Below, piece after piece: positions 17,590-25,887 of a stretch of 64,000 nt of DNA. The notes under the pieces were generated by a model, which made no database searches, was not told where the DNA came from, and saw only the letters and a program-made list of their open reading frames with translations. A program made the translations under genes and the position numbers. The stretch's first letter is position 1, and every line of letters begins with the position of its first letter. Origin of the DNA: CAWGCE01 sp964480915 (GTDB lineage: Bacteria > Planctomycetota > Planctomycetia > Pirellulales > Pirellulaceae). The stretch covers positions 1 to 64,000 of the forward strand of contig CAYZRS010000028.1 of the NCBI GenBank assembly GCA_964480915.1, given 5' to 3'.

Positions 17590-18249
17590 TCATGGATCGA
17601 CCGATTGTATGATTTCGATCAGCCCGCCCAAGATCACGGCCGTCGCACCCCAGATTCGTTCGTGACCAACGGCCAGATAAGGCGCATCGTAGCTCCAACC
17701 CGTTGGCCCAGACGGCCCCAGCCGCCGTTGCTGGACACGATGGTTGGTCGCGTCGAGCAACGTCGTCAAGGGAGATTCGATCACGTCGGCCACCTCGGCC
17801 GGATTGGGAACAAATTGCGGCTCGCCATTGAGCACCGCCACAAAAGGAGTGACCCAAAAGTTGCTCACAAAAAGATTCAGGCTCGGTAGACTGCCGAGCG
17901 CCCGCACCTCTCCAGCCGCGATTCCCAGTTCTTCTTCCAGCTCTCGGACAGCAGCCGTTTCGGCCGATTCGCCACCGTCGATGGCACCTCCCGGCAAACA
18001 GATCTGTCCCGCGTGAGCCTTCATGTTCGTCGGTCGCCGAGTCAGCGGAAGATACCACTGGTTCCCTTTGCGATAGAGCGCCATGATCACGGCTGCTGGA
18101 CGCACATCGTGCGGGGCGTAGCCGAAGTGACGGCCAAAGCAGAGCGACGGCGCGAATCGCTCCTGCGAGCTACGATCGGGCGGCGGTCCTGCGCTCAATC
18201 GTCGAGCGATCCTCAGATCCAAATCGGCGGGCAACACACGTGAGTTCAT
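17590..18249 (-). CDS. CoA-type NUDIX hydrolase
   Basis: A 219-residue NUDIX protein of the CoA pyrophosphatase (NudL/YeaB) type, expected to cleave coenzyme A to 4'-phosphopantetheine and 3',5'-ADP. The NUDIX box is complete (residues 88-110, GAIDGGES...RELEEELGI), with the metal-binding Glu residues. Just before it stands the CoA-type motif LPLTRRPTNMKAHAGQICLPGG (residues 67-88 in parts), characteristic of this subgroup. The ATG at 18249 gives the family length. It is followed by the bidirectional terminator and preceded on the same strand by a large membrane protein with a 19-base gap, so co-transcription is likely. Confidence 0.9.
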   Translation of the reverse strand: MNSRVLPADLDLRIARRLSAGPPPDRSSQERFAPSLCFGRHFGYAPHDVRPAAVIMALYRKGNQWYLPLTRRPTNMKAHAGQICLPGGAIDGGESAETAAVRELEEELGIAAGEVRALGSLPSLNLFVSNFWVTPFVAVLNGEPQFVPNPAEVADVIESPLTTLLDATNHRVQQRRLGPSGPTGWSYDAPYLAVGHERIWGATAVILGGLIEIIQSVDP

Positions 18250-18268
18250 GCCGATGATTCTGCAGACT

Positions 18269-19828
18269 TTAGCGTCGTTTGCCAGAGCGATAGACCTCGA
18301 AGTGGGAATTGCGGTAGACGACCGGCAGCCGCCACGCAGGACGCCCGTACCGCTTCTCGACGATCACGTAATCGACCTGATAGTGGTCTGTCACTGATCG
18401 CAACCGCTCTTCAGATGGCAGCATCGCCTCTCGATACAGTCCCAGGCTGCCGACGATCCCCATCCGGCCTCTCCATTCGGCAATCGATGCCGCATCCTGG
18501 GGAATGTCCTTGCGCGTTACCAACTCGGCTCGTTCCGCATACCACTTGAAGGTTTGCCGAGGCGTGGGCGTCAGAAAGAGTCCATCTGCAGGCGTGAAAT
18601 TCCGTACCCAATCACACATCGCCCGCCAGTCGGCGTATTCGGCGTGAGCCCGCCCGATCGACGTTGGGCGCACGACGAGCGAACGGGTATCTGCCAAGGG
18701 ACGGCCGTCACGATGGCGAACGACCGACCGGAGACCAAAATACGAGGCCAGCACCAACAGCGTCGCGACGGCGTACCTGCCGGCCCGCTTGGTATCGATC
18801 GTCGATTGCTCAAGCCACCAGCGGACAACGATAAACGTCGCCGCCACCCCAACCATCACGTCACTTAAACGAAACCAATAAAAACGCAGCAACGAAGCGG
18901 CCCGTTTCGCATCCAGAAACGAAGCGAGTCCGATCAGAATTCCACAGACTCCAATCGCCACGGCCGCGGCGGCGAAGCGGTGCAATCGCTGATGGTCACG
19001 AGTCATCTTGGCGGCTTGAGATCGCCAGAGCCGAATCCACAGCGTGATCAATGCCAGATGGCTGGCGATTCGCCACCAGCGCATGTGATGAAACACTAAG
19101 TGATGTGCCAGCCGGAAGAAGACGTAGATATGATGAGAACGCCGTGTGACGCTCACGTCGACCTCTTGCTCCAACGCGAGCGCCGGCCAGAGCCCGAACA
19201 ATGCTAGGGTGCCTCCGATGGCCAACGCCGGCAACATCGTTGGCAGGCGAGGGCGATGACCTGGCCGTTCGGTTGCCCAGACGATCAGCGCAGCAAGGAC
19301 CGACCAACCGCCGACCAAAGCGTGGAATGCGCTGGCGGCTCCTAAGTAAATCCAGACGCGCGCCCAATGGCCACGCACCAGCGATGCTAAACCGAGCCAT
19401 ACGAACCCGTAGGCCAGCACCTTGCCCTCAATCCCGCCGACGACCCACTCTCCTGCCGCATCGGCAACATCCCACAGCATGATCGTGAGAGCCGAGGTGA
19501 GCAACGCAAACCCTGTGCGAGCGACAAACAACTGGCTCAATCGCCACCAAGTGGCAGCCAAAAACAACCAAGCCACGATCCGTGCCGTCCAGGCCGCCTG
19601 CTGCAGTGAGCAATATTTCGTGAGCCAACCAAAGGTCCAATAGAACGAGAGATGGGCATCGGCCGAACTGAGGAAGATATCACGAGCACACCAATCGGGA
19701 TGCCAATAGTGCTTCGCTTTCGTCAAGTAATGGGCTTCATTCACAGCCGGTGCGTCGGTCGCCGTATGGACGAAATACAACGTCGCGATCAGCAAGATCT
19801 CACCAACAATGATCGCCGTACGTTTCAT
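18269..19828 (-). CDS. Multi-pass membrane protein, possibly DUF6798 type
   Basis: A 519-residue integral membrane protein with about ten hydrophobic segments in residues 1-385 and a soluble C-terminal part (about 390-519). The soluble part contains TPADGLFLTPTPRQTFKWYAER and VDYVIVEKRYGRPAW, which recall the planctomycete DUF6798 family; I cannot confirm the assignment. The N-terminal organisation, with a charged loop after the first helix (NEAHYLTKAKHYW), is like GT-C type transferases or their relatives. It lies upstream of the NUDIX gene with only 19 bases between them. Substrate unknown. Confidence 0.75.
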   Translation of the reverse strand: MKRTAIIVGEILLIATLYFVHTATDAPAVNEAHYLTKAKHYWHPDWCARDIFLSSADAHLSFYWTFGWLTKYCSLQQAAWTARIVAWLFLAATWWRLSQLFVARTGFALLTSALTIMLWDVADAAGEWVVGGIEGKVLAYGFVWLGLASLVRGHWARVWIYLGAASAFHALVGGWSVLAALIVWATERPGHRPRLPTMLPALAIGGTLALFGLWPALALEQEVDVSVTRRSHHIYVFFRLAHHLVFHHMRWWRIASHLALITLWIRLWRSQAAKMTRDHQRLHRFAAAAVAIGVCGILIGLASFLDAKRAASLLRFYWFRLSDVMVGVAATFIVVRWWLEQSTIDTKRAGRYAVATLLVLASYFGLRSVVRHRDGRPLADTRSLVVRPTSIGRAHAEYADWRAMCDWVRNFTPADGLFLTPTPRQTFKWYAERAELVTRKDIPQDAASIAEWRGRMGIVGSLGLYREAMLPSEERLRSVTDHYQVDYVIVEKRYGRPAWRLPVVYRNSHFEVYRSGKRR

Positions 19829-19944
19829 GGAAGAAGTGACCGTCGGATCGCCCGCTGCCGGGATGATCGGCGAAGCGTTAAACTGGTTGCAAGAGTCAGG
19901 AACGAATCAACCAAGATCCCATAAACTGGTCGGAGTCACAACGG

Positions 19945-20832
19945 ATGGACGAAGAATTCATTTCACCAGGCTTGGCGCTACGTCAAGCAGCCGCTGTGGA
20001 AACGTTGCAGGTCCCCGGAGCCCCCTTTGCGTTGGCCGGTCGTTTGATCGAACGGATGGGATTCCCGGCCGTCTATCTTTCGGGCGGGGCATTCTCGGCC
20101 GGCATCGTTGGCCTGCCCGATGTCGGGCTGTTCACGCTTACCGAATTGGTTCAGCACACGACCTACCTCACGCGCAGTGTCAATATTCCGGCGATCGTCG
20201 ATGCGGATACCGGATTCGGTGACACCATCAATGTCGAACGAACCGTGATCGAGCTGGAATCGGCCGGCGCCGCCGCCATTCAACTGGAAGACCAGCAATT
20301 ACCCAAACGATGCGGACACCTGTCGGGCAAGACACTGATCGAGGTCGACGCAATGTGCGCTAAGTTGCGCGCCGCCTCAGCAGCCAAGTCGGACGACGAG
20401 ACGGTCATTTTGGCGCGCACCGATGCCCGAGCCGTCGAAGGTCTCGACGCGGCGATCGATCGAGCCAAGCGTTATGTCGACGCGGGTGCCGATTGGATTT
20501 TCCCGGAAGCGATGGCCAGCGAAGAGGAGTTCGCCGCTTTCGCGCAGGCGATCGAAGTGCCGCTGCTGGCCAATATGACCGAATTCGGGAAGAGCCCGCT
20601 GTTACCACTCGCCACCTTCCGAGAAATGGGATACGCGGCAGTCATCTACCCGGTCTCACTACTGCGGATCTCGATGCGGGCGATGGAAGCGGGACTGGCT
20701 ATGCTGGAGGATTCCGGCACGCAAGCAGAATTGGTCGACTTGATGCAAACGCGAGAAGAACTTTACGACCTGCTCGACTATGCCGACTTCGACGAACGTG
20801 ACCGATCATATTTCGGCAACGAAGGCGAGTAA
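19945..20832 (+). CDS. prpB: Methylisocitrate lyase family protein
   Basis: A 295-residue member of the isocitrate lyase/PEP mutase superfamily. It carries the catalytic loop KRCGH (Cys123) and the metal-binding DADTGFG (Asp86, Asp88), and the length is that of PrpB, which splits 2-methylisocitrate into pyruvate and succinate. The gene is followed after 214 bases by a 2-methylcitrate synthase, which supports a methylcitrate-cycle role in propionate use. The ATG at 19945 starts the expected N-terminus. prpD is not within the window. Other superfamily members (oxaloacetate hydrolase and similar) are less likely given the neighbour. Confidence 0.9.
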   Translation: MDEEFISPGLALRQAAAVETLQVPGAPFALAGRLIERMGFPAVYLSGGAFSAGIVGLPDVGLFTLTELVQHTTYLTRSVNIPAIVDADTGFGDTINVERTVIELESAGAAAIQLEDQQLPKRCGHLSGKTLIEVDAMCAKLRAASAAKSDDETVILARTDARAVEGLDAAIDRAKRYVDAGADWIFPEAMASEEEFAAFAQAIEVPLLANMTEFGKSPLLPLATFREMGYAAVIYPVSLLRISMRAMEAGLAMLEDSGTQAELVDLMQTREELYDLLDYADFDERDRSYFGNEGE

Positions 20833-21046
20833 CGTCCCATAATTCGACGCTCCGAGTCGATTCCTTGATTCCCTAATTCCCGATCAACCGATTTTGTTTC
20901 CAACCCGATTCGTCGCATTGACGAGCCAAGCGACGCCCTCAAAAGCAGCAAACCAATCCGCCACAAAGACACTCCCTTGCCGGCCTCTTCGGCGCGAGTG
21001 TACGCTGTGGCATCATTCACAATCTTGATTCACGAGGCGGCATGAG

Positions 21047-22165
21047 ATGACTGAACTGATCTATCGACCGGGCCTGGAAGGCATCATTGCGGGTGAGACC
21101 GCCGTAAGCACCATCGATGGCGGCTTACGATACCGAGGCTACGGCGTCGAAGACCTATCTGACAACGCGACCTTCGATGATACGGCATTCTTGATCTTGC
21201 ACGGCGAGCTTCCCAACGCGGACGAGCTGAGCAGCTTTCAAGCTCGCTTAACGGCCGCGGCAAAACTCGATCCGGCCATTATCGACACGCTTCGCGCGAT
21301 CCCCTCAACCGCGCCGATGATGGATGTGATGCGAACGGGAGCCAGCCTGTTGGCTCATTGGGATCCCGAAATTGGCGATAACTCGCACGATGCCAATGTG
21401 CGAAAAGCAGAACGCATGTTGGCTCAACTGCCCCTGGTGATGGGTGCCGCTCATCGCCTGCGAGCAGGGCACGAACCGCTGGAAACCAACCCCAAGCTCT
21501 CTTTCGCGGCGAATGTTCTCTGGTTGATCAACGGAGTCGAACCGAATGAGAAACACACGAAGGCGATGGACGTTTCGTTGATCCTATATGCCGAACACGA
21601 GTTCAATGCGTCCGCTTTCGCGTCGCGCGTCGTCTGCTCGACCCTTTCTGATATTCACTCTTCGGTGACGGCGGCGATCGGCGCTTTGAAAGGACCTTTG
21701 CATGGTGGAGCCAACGAAGCGGTCATGGAAGTGTTGGCCGAGGTGGGCACCGCTGACAAGGCAGAAGCTTGGGTTCGTGACGCCCTGGCAAACAAAGTCA
21801 AAATCATGGGCTTCGGACATCGTGTTTACAAAACGGGCGATCCGCGAGCCAAGTATCTCAAATCGCTGTGTGCAGAATTGGCTGCCGACGTGGGCAAAGA
21901 AGACATGGAACAGATGGCCGACACGATTGAGCAGATCGTCACTGGCGAAAAAGGACTGCCGCCGAACCTGGACTGGCCGAGCGCCAGACTCTACTGCTAC
22001 ATGGGCCTGCCGATCTACCTTTACACACCACTGTTCGTTCTCAGTCGCGTGACCGGCTGGTCGGCTCACGTGATCGAGCAGCTCGACAACAACCGCATCA
22101 TCCGCCCGCGAGCCAACTATACCGGTTCCGATTTGCGGCACGTCAAGCCGGTGGCCGAACGCTAG
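21047..22165 (+). CDS. prpC: 2-methylcitrate synthase / citrate synthase
   Basis: A 372-residue type II-like citrate synthase. The catalytic triad is visible as His219 (GPLHGGANE), His258 (GFGHRVYK) and Asp309 (NLDWPSA), with the usual spacing. The compact length and the SVTAAIGALKGPLHGG stretch fit PrpC-type enzymes, which condense propionyl-CoA with oxaloacetate. The prpB gene upstream supports this; a role as the housekeeping citrate synthase cannot be excluded from sequence. The ATG at 21047 follows a purine-rich stretch (GGCATGAG). A strong hairpin terminator lies about 120 bases downstream. Confidence 0.9.
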   Translation: MTELIYRPGLEGIIAGETAVSTIDGGLRYRGYGVEDLSDNATFDDTAFLILHGELPNADELSSFQARLTAAAKLDPAIIDTLRAIPSTAPMMDVMRTGASLLAHWDPEIGDNSHDANVRKAERMLAQLPLVMGAAHRLRAGHEPLETNPKLSFAANVLWLINGVEPNEKHTKAMDVSLILYAEHEFNASAFASRVVCSTLSDIHSSVTAAIGALKGPLHGGANEAVMEVLAEVGTADKAEAWVRDALANKVKIMGFGHRVYKTGDPRAKYLKSLCAELAADVGKEDMEQMADTIEQIVTGEKGLPPNLDWPSARLYCYMGLPIYLYTPLFVLSRVTGWSAHVIEQLDNNRIIRPRANYTGSDLRHVKPVAER

Positions 22166-22284
22166 TCCCCAGCGACACTGCAAAAACTTGACACAGGGCG
22201 CAGGTAGGGTAACTTACAAACTGCCCCGGGGAAGCCAATTCCTACGGACCAAATCAACTCTGCAGAGTAAAGCCAATCTCAAGA

Positions 22285-22337
22285 AACACGTCAGACGATT
22301 ACGCTCGCACGAGCGTCGCGTCGGACGTGTTTTTTTT
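22285..22337 (+). terminator. Intrinsic terminator after prpC
   Basis: The outer arms AACACGTC (22285-22292) and GACGTGTT (22324-22331) pair perfectly and enclose a second GC-rich stem; a run of T follows. It separates prpC from the next gene, whose ATG is about 50 bases further on. Confidence 0.75.
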
Positions 22338-22383
22338 GCGCGCACGTAAACAAAGATCGATATTTCGAATGCACGAGGGTCCC

Positions 22384-23799
22384 ATGACAGTTTCGACCAC
22401 GGCTGCCTACCTAAAAACAACATTTGCAGCGATTGGATTTTCACTCGCGTTGACGGCCACAGCAATGGCTCAGATCCCGGTCACCGATACGGGCGAACTA
22501 CCGCGGCACGATGTGGAAAACGAGCACGTCGTCGATCTGCTGGATCATTCGAACTTTCGCACCGTCGGGCGCAGTAATCCCCAGGGTCCGTATGTCCTCA
22601 GCGCCCGGAATTGGACCGACCTCTACGGCTACGCCTACGATGGGACCGACCCGAACTACGCGGGTCGTGATTTTGCCTACGTGACAACCGGTGGTTTTTC
22701 ACCACGAGGCAATTTCTTTGATGTTCACGGCGGCAAAGTGGCCATGTTCGATGTCAGTGCCGATGCGGATCCGGAATACCATGGCACATTGGAACCGACT
22801 TGCGGGGCGGCAAGCGGAAACTGCAACTTCCTGATTCGGGATGCCGAAATCCACGACGGCATCGGTTATTTTTCCAGCGATTCGGGCAGCAACTTCAATG
22901 GAGGCGTTTTCGTTTACGACTTACGAACCGACCCGCTGAACCCAACACAAATCGGCCATCTGAACATCGCTAACAGCCAAGGGCTCAATCGAGTCCACGA
23001 AATTGGACTCGATGTCGTTGGGCCCGGGGAAGCCTACTTGTACGTGAACGACTCACTCAACAATGGACGCGTCACGATCTATGACGTCGGTGACGCGCGA
23101 GCCGGCATTACGAAAGTGGCCGACATTTTTGGCGTCAAGACACACGGCGTATTTGCCCAGGATGGCGTGCTCTATGTTTCCGGCGACGACACGGTGACGC
23201 TGTATGATGTTTCCGATGTTGGCAATGGCAACGCCCCCCAGCTCGGCGCGTTTTCGACACCTGGCGGTTTCACGCACAGCGCTTGGCCCGATTCGTACGT
23301 GGACGGCAACGGCGTCACGCGCGACGTGATGTATCTGACTCATGAACAGAACGGAACCGACCTACAAGTCTGGGACGTTACCGGCCTGACCCAACCCGAT
23401 ACGGGCCTCGCCGTCGAACTGGTGACCTCGATTTCCAACGCCGACCTAGCAGCGGAACAGGGCACCGGCGACGTTACCAATGTGCACAATCTGTTTCTTG
23501 TCGAAGATCGGCTGTACACCAGCTGGACGGCGGCCGGCATGGTCGTGTTTGATGTCAGTGATCCGACGAACCCGACGGTCATCGATACCTTCGATACCTC
23601 TGCGGTTGAAAGCACATCCAATTTTGCCGGTGCCTTCGGCGTCAACGCATCGCTCGGACCGGACCGCGTGCTGATTTCGGATCGAGCCACTGGATTATGG
23701 GTGGTCGATACCACAGCCGTCCCAGAACCGCAGACCGGCTGGGGCTTCCTCTGTATCAGCCTGATCGCGTGGGTCCGCTGGCGACATGTCGACGCCTAG
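22384..23799 (+). CDS. Secreted LVIVD-repeat protein with PEP-CTERM tail
   Basis: A 471-residue exported protein. Residues about 1-29 form a signal peptide (LKTTFAAIGFSLALTATAMAQ). The body repeats beta-propeller-like units, for example GKVAMFDVSADADPEYHG, GVFVYDLRTDPLNPTQIG and GMVVFDVSDPTNPTVID, typical of LVIVD / choice-of-anchor B proteins. The C-terminus VPEPQTGWGFLCISLIAWVRWRH is a PEP-CTERM sorting signal (VPEP, a hydrophobic helix and basic residues), seen in parts. The ATG at 22384 is chosen because GAGGG stands 4 bases before it; the frame is open upstream to 22327. PEP-CTERM proteins depend on an exosortase, which is not in the window. Function beyond surface or matrix binding is unknown. 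Confidence 0.85.
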   Translation: MTVSTTAAYLKTTFAAIGFSLALTATAMAQIPVTDTGELPRHDVENEHVVDLLDHSNFRTVGRSNPQGPYVLSARNWTDLYGYAYDGTDPNYAGRDFAYVTTGGFSPRGNFFDVHGGKVAMFDVSADADPEYHGTLEPTCGAASGNCNFLIRDAEIHDGIGYFSSDSGSNFNGGVFVYDLRTDPLNPTQIGHLNIANSQGLNRVHEIGLDVVGPGEAYLYVNDSLNNGRVTIYDVGDARAGITKVADIFGVKTHGVFAQDGVLYVSGDDTVTLYDVSDVGNGNAPQLGAFSTPGGFTHSAWPDSYVDGNGVTRDVMYLTHEQNGTDLQVWDVTGLTQPDTGLAVELVTSISNADLAAEQGTGDVTNVHNLFLVEDRLYTSWTAAGMVVFDVSDPTNPTVIDTFDTSAVESTSNFAGAFGVNASLGPDRVLISDRATGLWVVDTTAVPEPQTGWGFLCISLIAWVRWRHVDA

Positions 23800-24119
23800 C
23801 GCACGGGTCATGATCGAAGGGACCGAGACGCAACGTTGTCATCGTCGTGGGCTCTCTGGGCAGGGAAAATGTGGCATCGTGGGTCGATTTATCGGAATCG
23901 GGCAAGTTCACCAACCGGCCAAGATTGGCTCATTTCGACAAGTGTCCGCCCCCGAGCCCACGTCCTACGGCCCCGTTCTGAGACGGCAATTCCAGCTCAC
24001 TTATCGGATTCCTAGGTGGACACCTGCCACGCTGCGCCTAATTCAAGGTGCGAATGCGTAAAATTAGAGGAATCAGCCTGAGGATTTTCGCTTAGCTACT
24101 CGCGCAGAAAGTCAAACCT
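23800..24119. other. Intergenic stretch without recognised gene
   Basis: About 320 bases. One plus-strand frame (23786-24061, 91 codons) overlaps the end of the previous gene, lacks a ribosome site and has shadow-like composition. No hairpin with a T-run was seen. Confidence 0.5.
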
Positions 24120-24353
24120 TTGAAGAACTTAGCCATCTTGGTGCTGGGAATTGTCAGCGCCATGTACCTTTTGAACCCTAGTTTTGGTATCCTGGAGTTA
24201 ATCCCAGACAATCTCCCAGTGATTGGAAACCTGGACGAAGCCAGCGCGACGGCACTTCTGCTCAGCAGCCTCGCCTACTTCGGAATCGACCTGACGCACC
24301 TTTTCAAGAAAGACACGAAGAAACGCGACGTTCGCGAGATACCTCGCACATAG
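24120..24353 (+). CDS. Small membrane protein, DUF1232-like
   Basis: A 77-residue protein with two hydrophobic segments (LAILVLGIVSAMYLLNP and SATALLLSSLAYFGIDL). The central part, LNPSFGILELIPDNLPVIGNLDEA, matches the SPxDLIPDxxPVxGxxDD pattern of DUF1232 (YkvA-type) membrane proteins. The tail is basic (HLFKKDTKKRDVRE). The predicted start is a TTG at 24120; an ATG at 24162 would remove the first helix. Function of the family is not established. Confidence 0.6.
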   Translation: MKNLAILVLGIVSAMYLLNPSFGILELIPDNLPVIGNLDEASATALLLSSLAYFGIDLTHLFKKDTKKRDVREIPRT

Positions 24354-24406
24354 CCCCAAACAGCTATCCCCACGTTTCCAGTTTCTTCGATGAGCCTCCG
24401 AAAGAT

Positions 24407-24967
24407 ATGCCTCCAAGTTCACAAACTATCGTTACGTTGCTTCGTGGTGTTAACGTTGCCGGCAAGCGGAAGGTCAAGATGGACCAGCTTGTTGACGTCT
24501 ACGACGTACTTGGCTTCGACGACATCCGAACTTATCTCCAAAGCGGAAACGTCCTCTGCTCGACCTCAAAGATCAGTAACGCTGCACTCCAGCGGAAGAT
24601 CGAAAAGGGGCTTGAATCAGAGCTTGAGCTCGACGACGTGACCGTCCTTTGCCGCACCAGCCGAGAGATGGGATTGGTCGTGAAGAACAATCCCTACCTC
24701 AAAAAGAAAAACGTCGACGAATCCAAGCTGCACGTCACGTTCCTTCGAGAGCCGCCCGCCGACCAAGCGGTCGCCGCGTTGGCCAAAGAGAAATTCGGCA
24801 AAGAAGAATTCGCCATCGACGGCGCCACGGTTTACGTTCATTGCCCAGCCGGTTACGGCAAAGCAAAACTGACCAACAACTTCTTTGAAGAACGCCTGGG
24901 TGTCGACGCGACGACTCGCAACTGGAAAACGGTCAACAAGCTGCACGACATGTCGGCAGCCGAATAG
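24407..24967 (+). CDS. DUF1697 family protein
   Basis: A 186-residue soluble protein of the DUF1697 family. Typical stretches are TIVTLLRGVNVAGKRKVKMD at the N-terminus, YLQSGNVLCSTS, the central LHVTFLREPP and the C-terminal TTRNWKTVNKLHDM. The protein has no signal or membrane segment. Biochemical function is unknown. The ATG at 24407 gives the family's usual start. It lies about 50 bases after the small DUF1232-like gene, so the two may be co-transcribed. Confidence 0.9.
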   Translation: MPPSSQTIVTLLRGVNVAGKRKVKMDQLVDVYDVLGFDDIRTYLQSGNVLCSTSKISNAALQRKIEKGLESELELDDVTVLCRTSREMGLVVKNNPYLKKKNVDESKLHVTFLREPPADQAVAALAKEKFGKEEFAIDGATVYVHCPAGYGKAKLTNNFFEERLGVDATTRNWKTVNKLHDMSAAE

Positions 24968-25063
24968 CCCGATTTTCGGTTTCGCGGTGATTGCCAGATC
25001 GCTATCTTAGCCCCCTTTTTCGACGGTCGATGATTTCGGCATCGAAGCGGCTACAATGGCAGC

Positions 25064-25774
25064 ATGGAATTTTCGGCAAAGCAACGACTGCGAATTCGCC
25101 AACTGGCAGAGCTATTGCTGCTGATCGCAATCGCAGCGACATTCTATCGATACGGGCCGACCTGGCGACTGCCGCGCTGGATGCATCACCTCCTCATCGT
25201 CGTGACGCCGATCTCACTGTTCGTTCTCTATCGAATCATCGTGCATACGGTGGAGCGCCAATTCGGATCGGCATCCGAAAGTGAATCAACGAACGAATCC
25301 GAAAGCGAATCGCAGCGACGAGGGGCAGATGGCCTGCAGCGCAAACAGTACCAGGTCCCACGCCGCTTTGGGATCGCAACGATGGCTGTGGCAACGACCA
25401 GCATCGCCCTCGTTGCGGGAGTGCTGCTGAGCGCCGGAGTGCCCCACGAAGGCGTGGTTGTCATCCTGGGGCTCATCTCCATCGTCACCGTCATGCAGGC
25501 GGTTGTCGACCGAGTCCCAAGGTCGGCTTCCATTCTCGCTGGGATGATCTATTTCACATCGATCATTGGTTTTCAAGTGTGGAACTCACAACGACTAGGA
25601 CCGCAGATGGCCGCCGCCCTGCTGGCCGGAATCGTCCTTGGCTCCGCCCTGGGATACGTCACCGGCACAGCGGTCGCTGGACTTTTTCTCGCCGCGGACG
25701 CCATGCAAACATGGTGGCGTGGCTCGCATGCACCAACAGCAAATGGGGAAGCCAAACAAAGCCCCTGGGACTGA
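25064..25774 (+). CDS. Predicted multi-pass membrane protein
   Basis: A 236-residue protein with hydrophobic segments at about 14-27, 43-60, 110-128, 132-150, 155-172 and 186-215. A hydrophilic, Ser/Glu-rich loop (SESESTNESESES) lies between the second and third. No family is recognised with confidence. The ATG at 25064 gives a basic N-terminus before the first helix. The gene ends 113 bases before the start of the S9 peptidase. Confidence 0.65.
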   Translation: MEFSAKQRLRIRQLAELLLLIAIAATFYRYGPTWRLPRWMHHLLIVVTPISLFVLYRIIVHTVERQFGSASESESTNESESESQRRGADGLQRKQYQVPRRFGIATMAVATTSIALVAGVLLSAGVPHEGVVVILGLISIVTVMQAVVDRVPRSASILAGMIYFTSIIGFQVWNSQRLGPQMAAALLAGIVLGSALGYVTGTAVAGLFLAADAMQTWWRGSHAPTANGEAKQSPWD

Positions 25775-25887
25775 TCGCGGCGATTCCCGTTTCCGCTTTT
25801 ACCGCCCAACCTCTCACAGTCCGAATTCAGGCGTGTTACGATCGAGAACAACGTACTGTGATCACCTTCTGTCGCCTGCGAAATATC

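Noticed and set aside
23786..24061. 91-codon plus-strand frame after the PEP-CTERM protein
   Set aside because: It overlaps the preceding stop region, has no ribosome site and no recognisable features.
25579..25887. N-terminal extension of the S9 peptidase frame upstream of 25888
   Set aside because: It overlaps the preceding membrane protein gene in another frame and would bury the signal peptide about 100 residues inside the protein.
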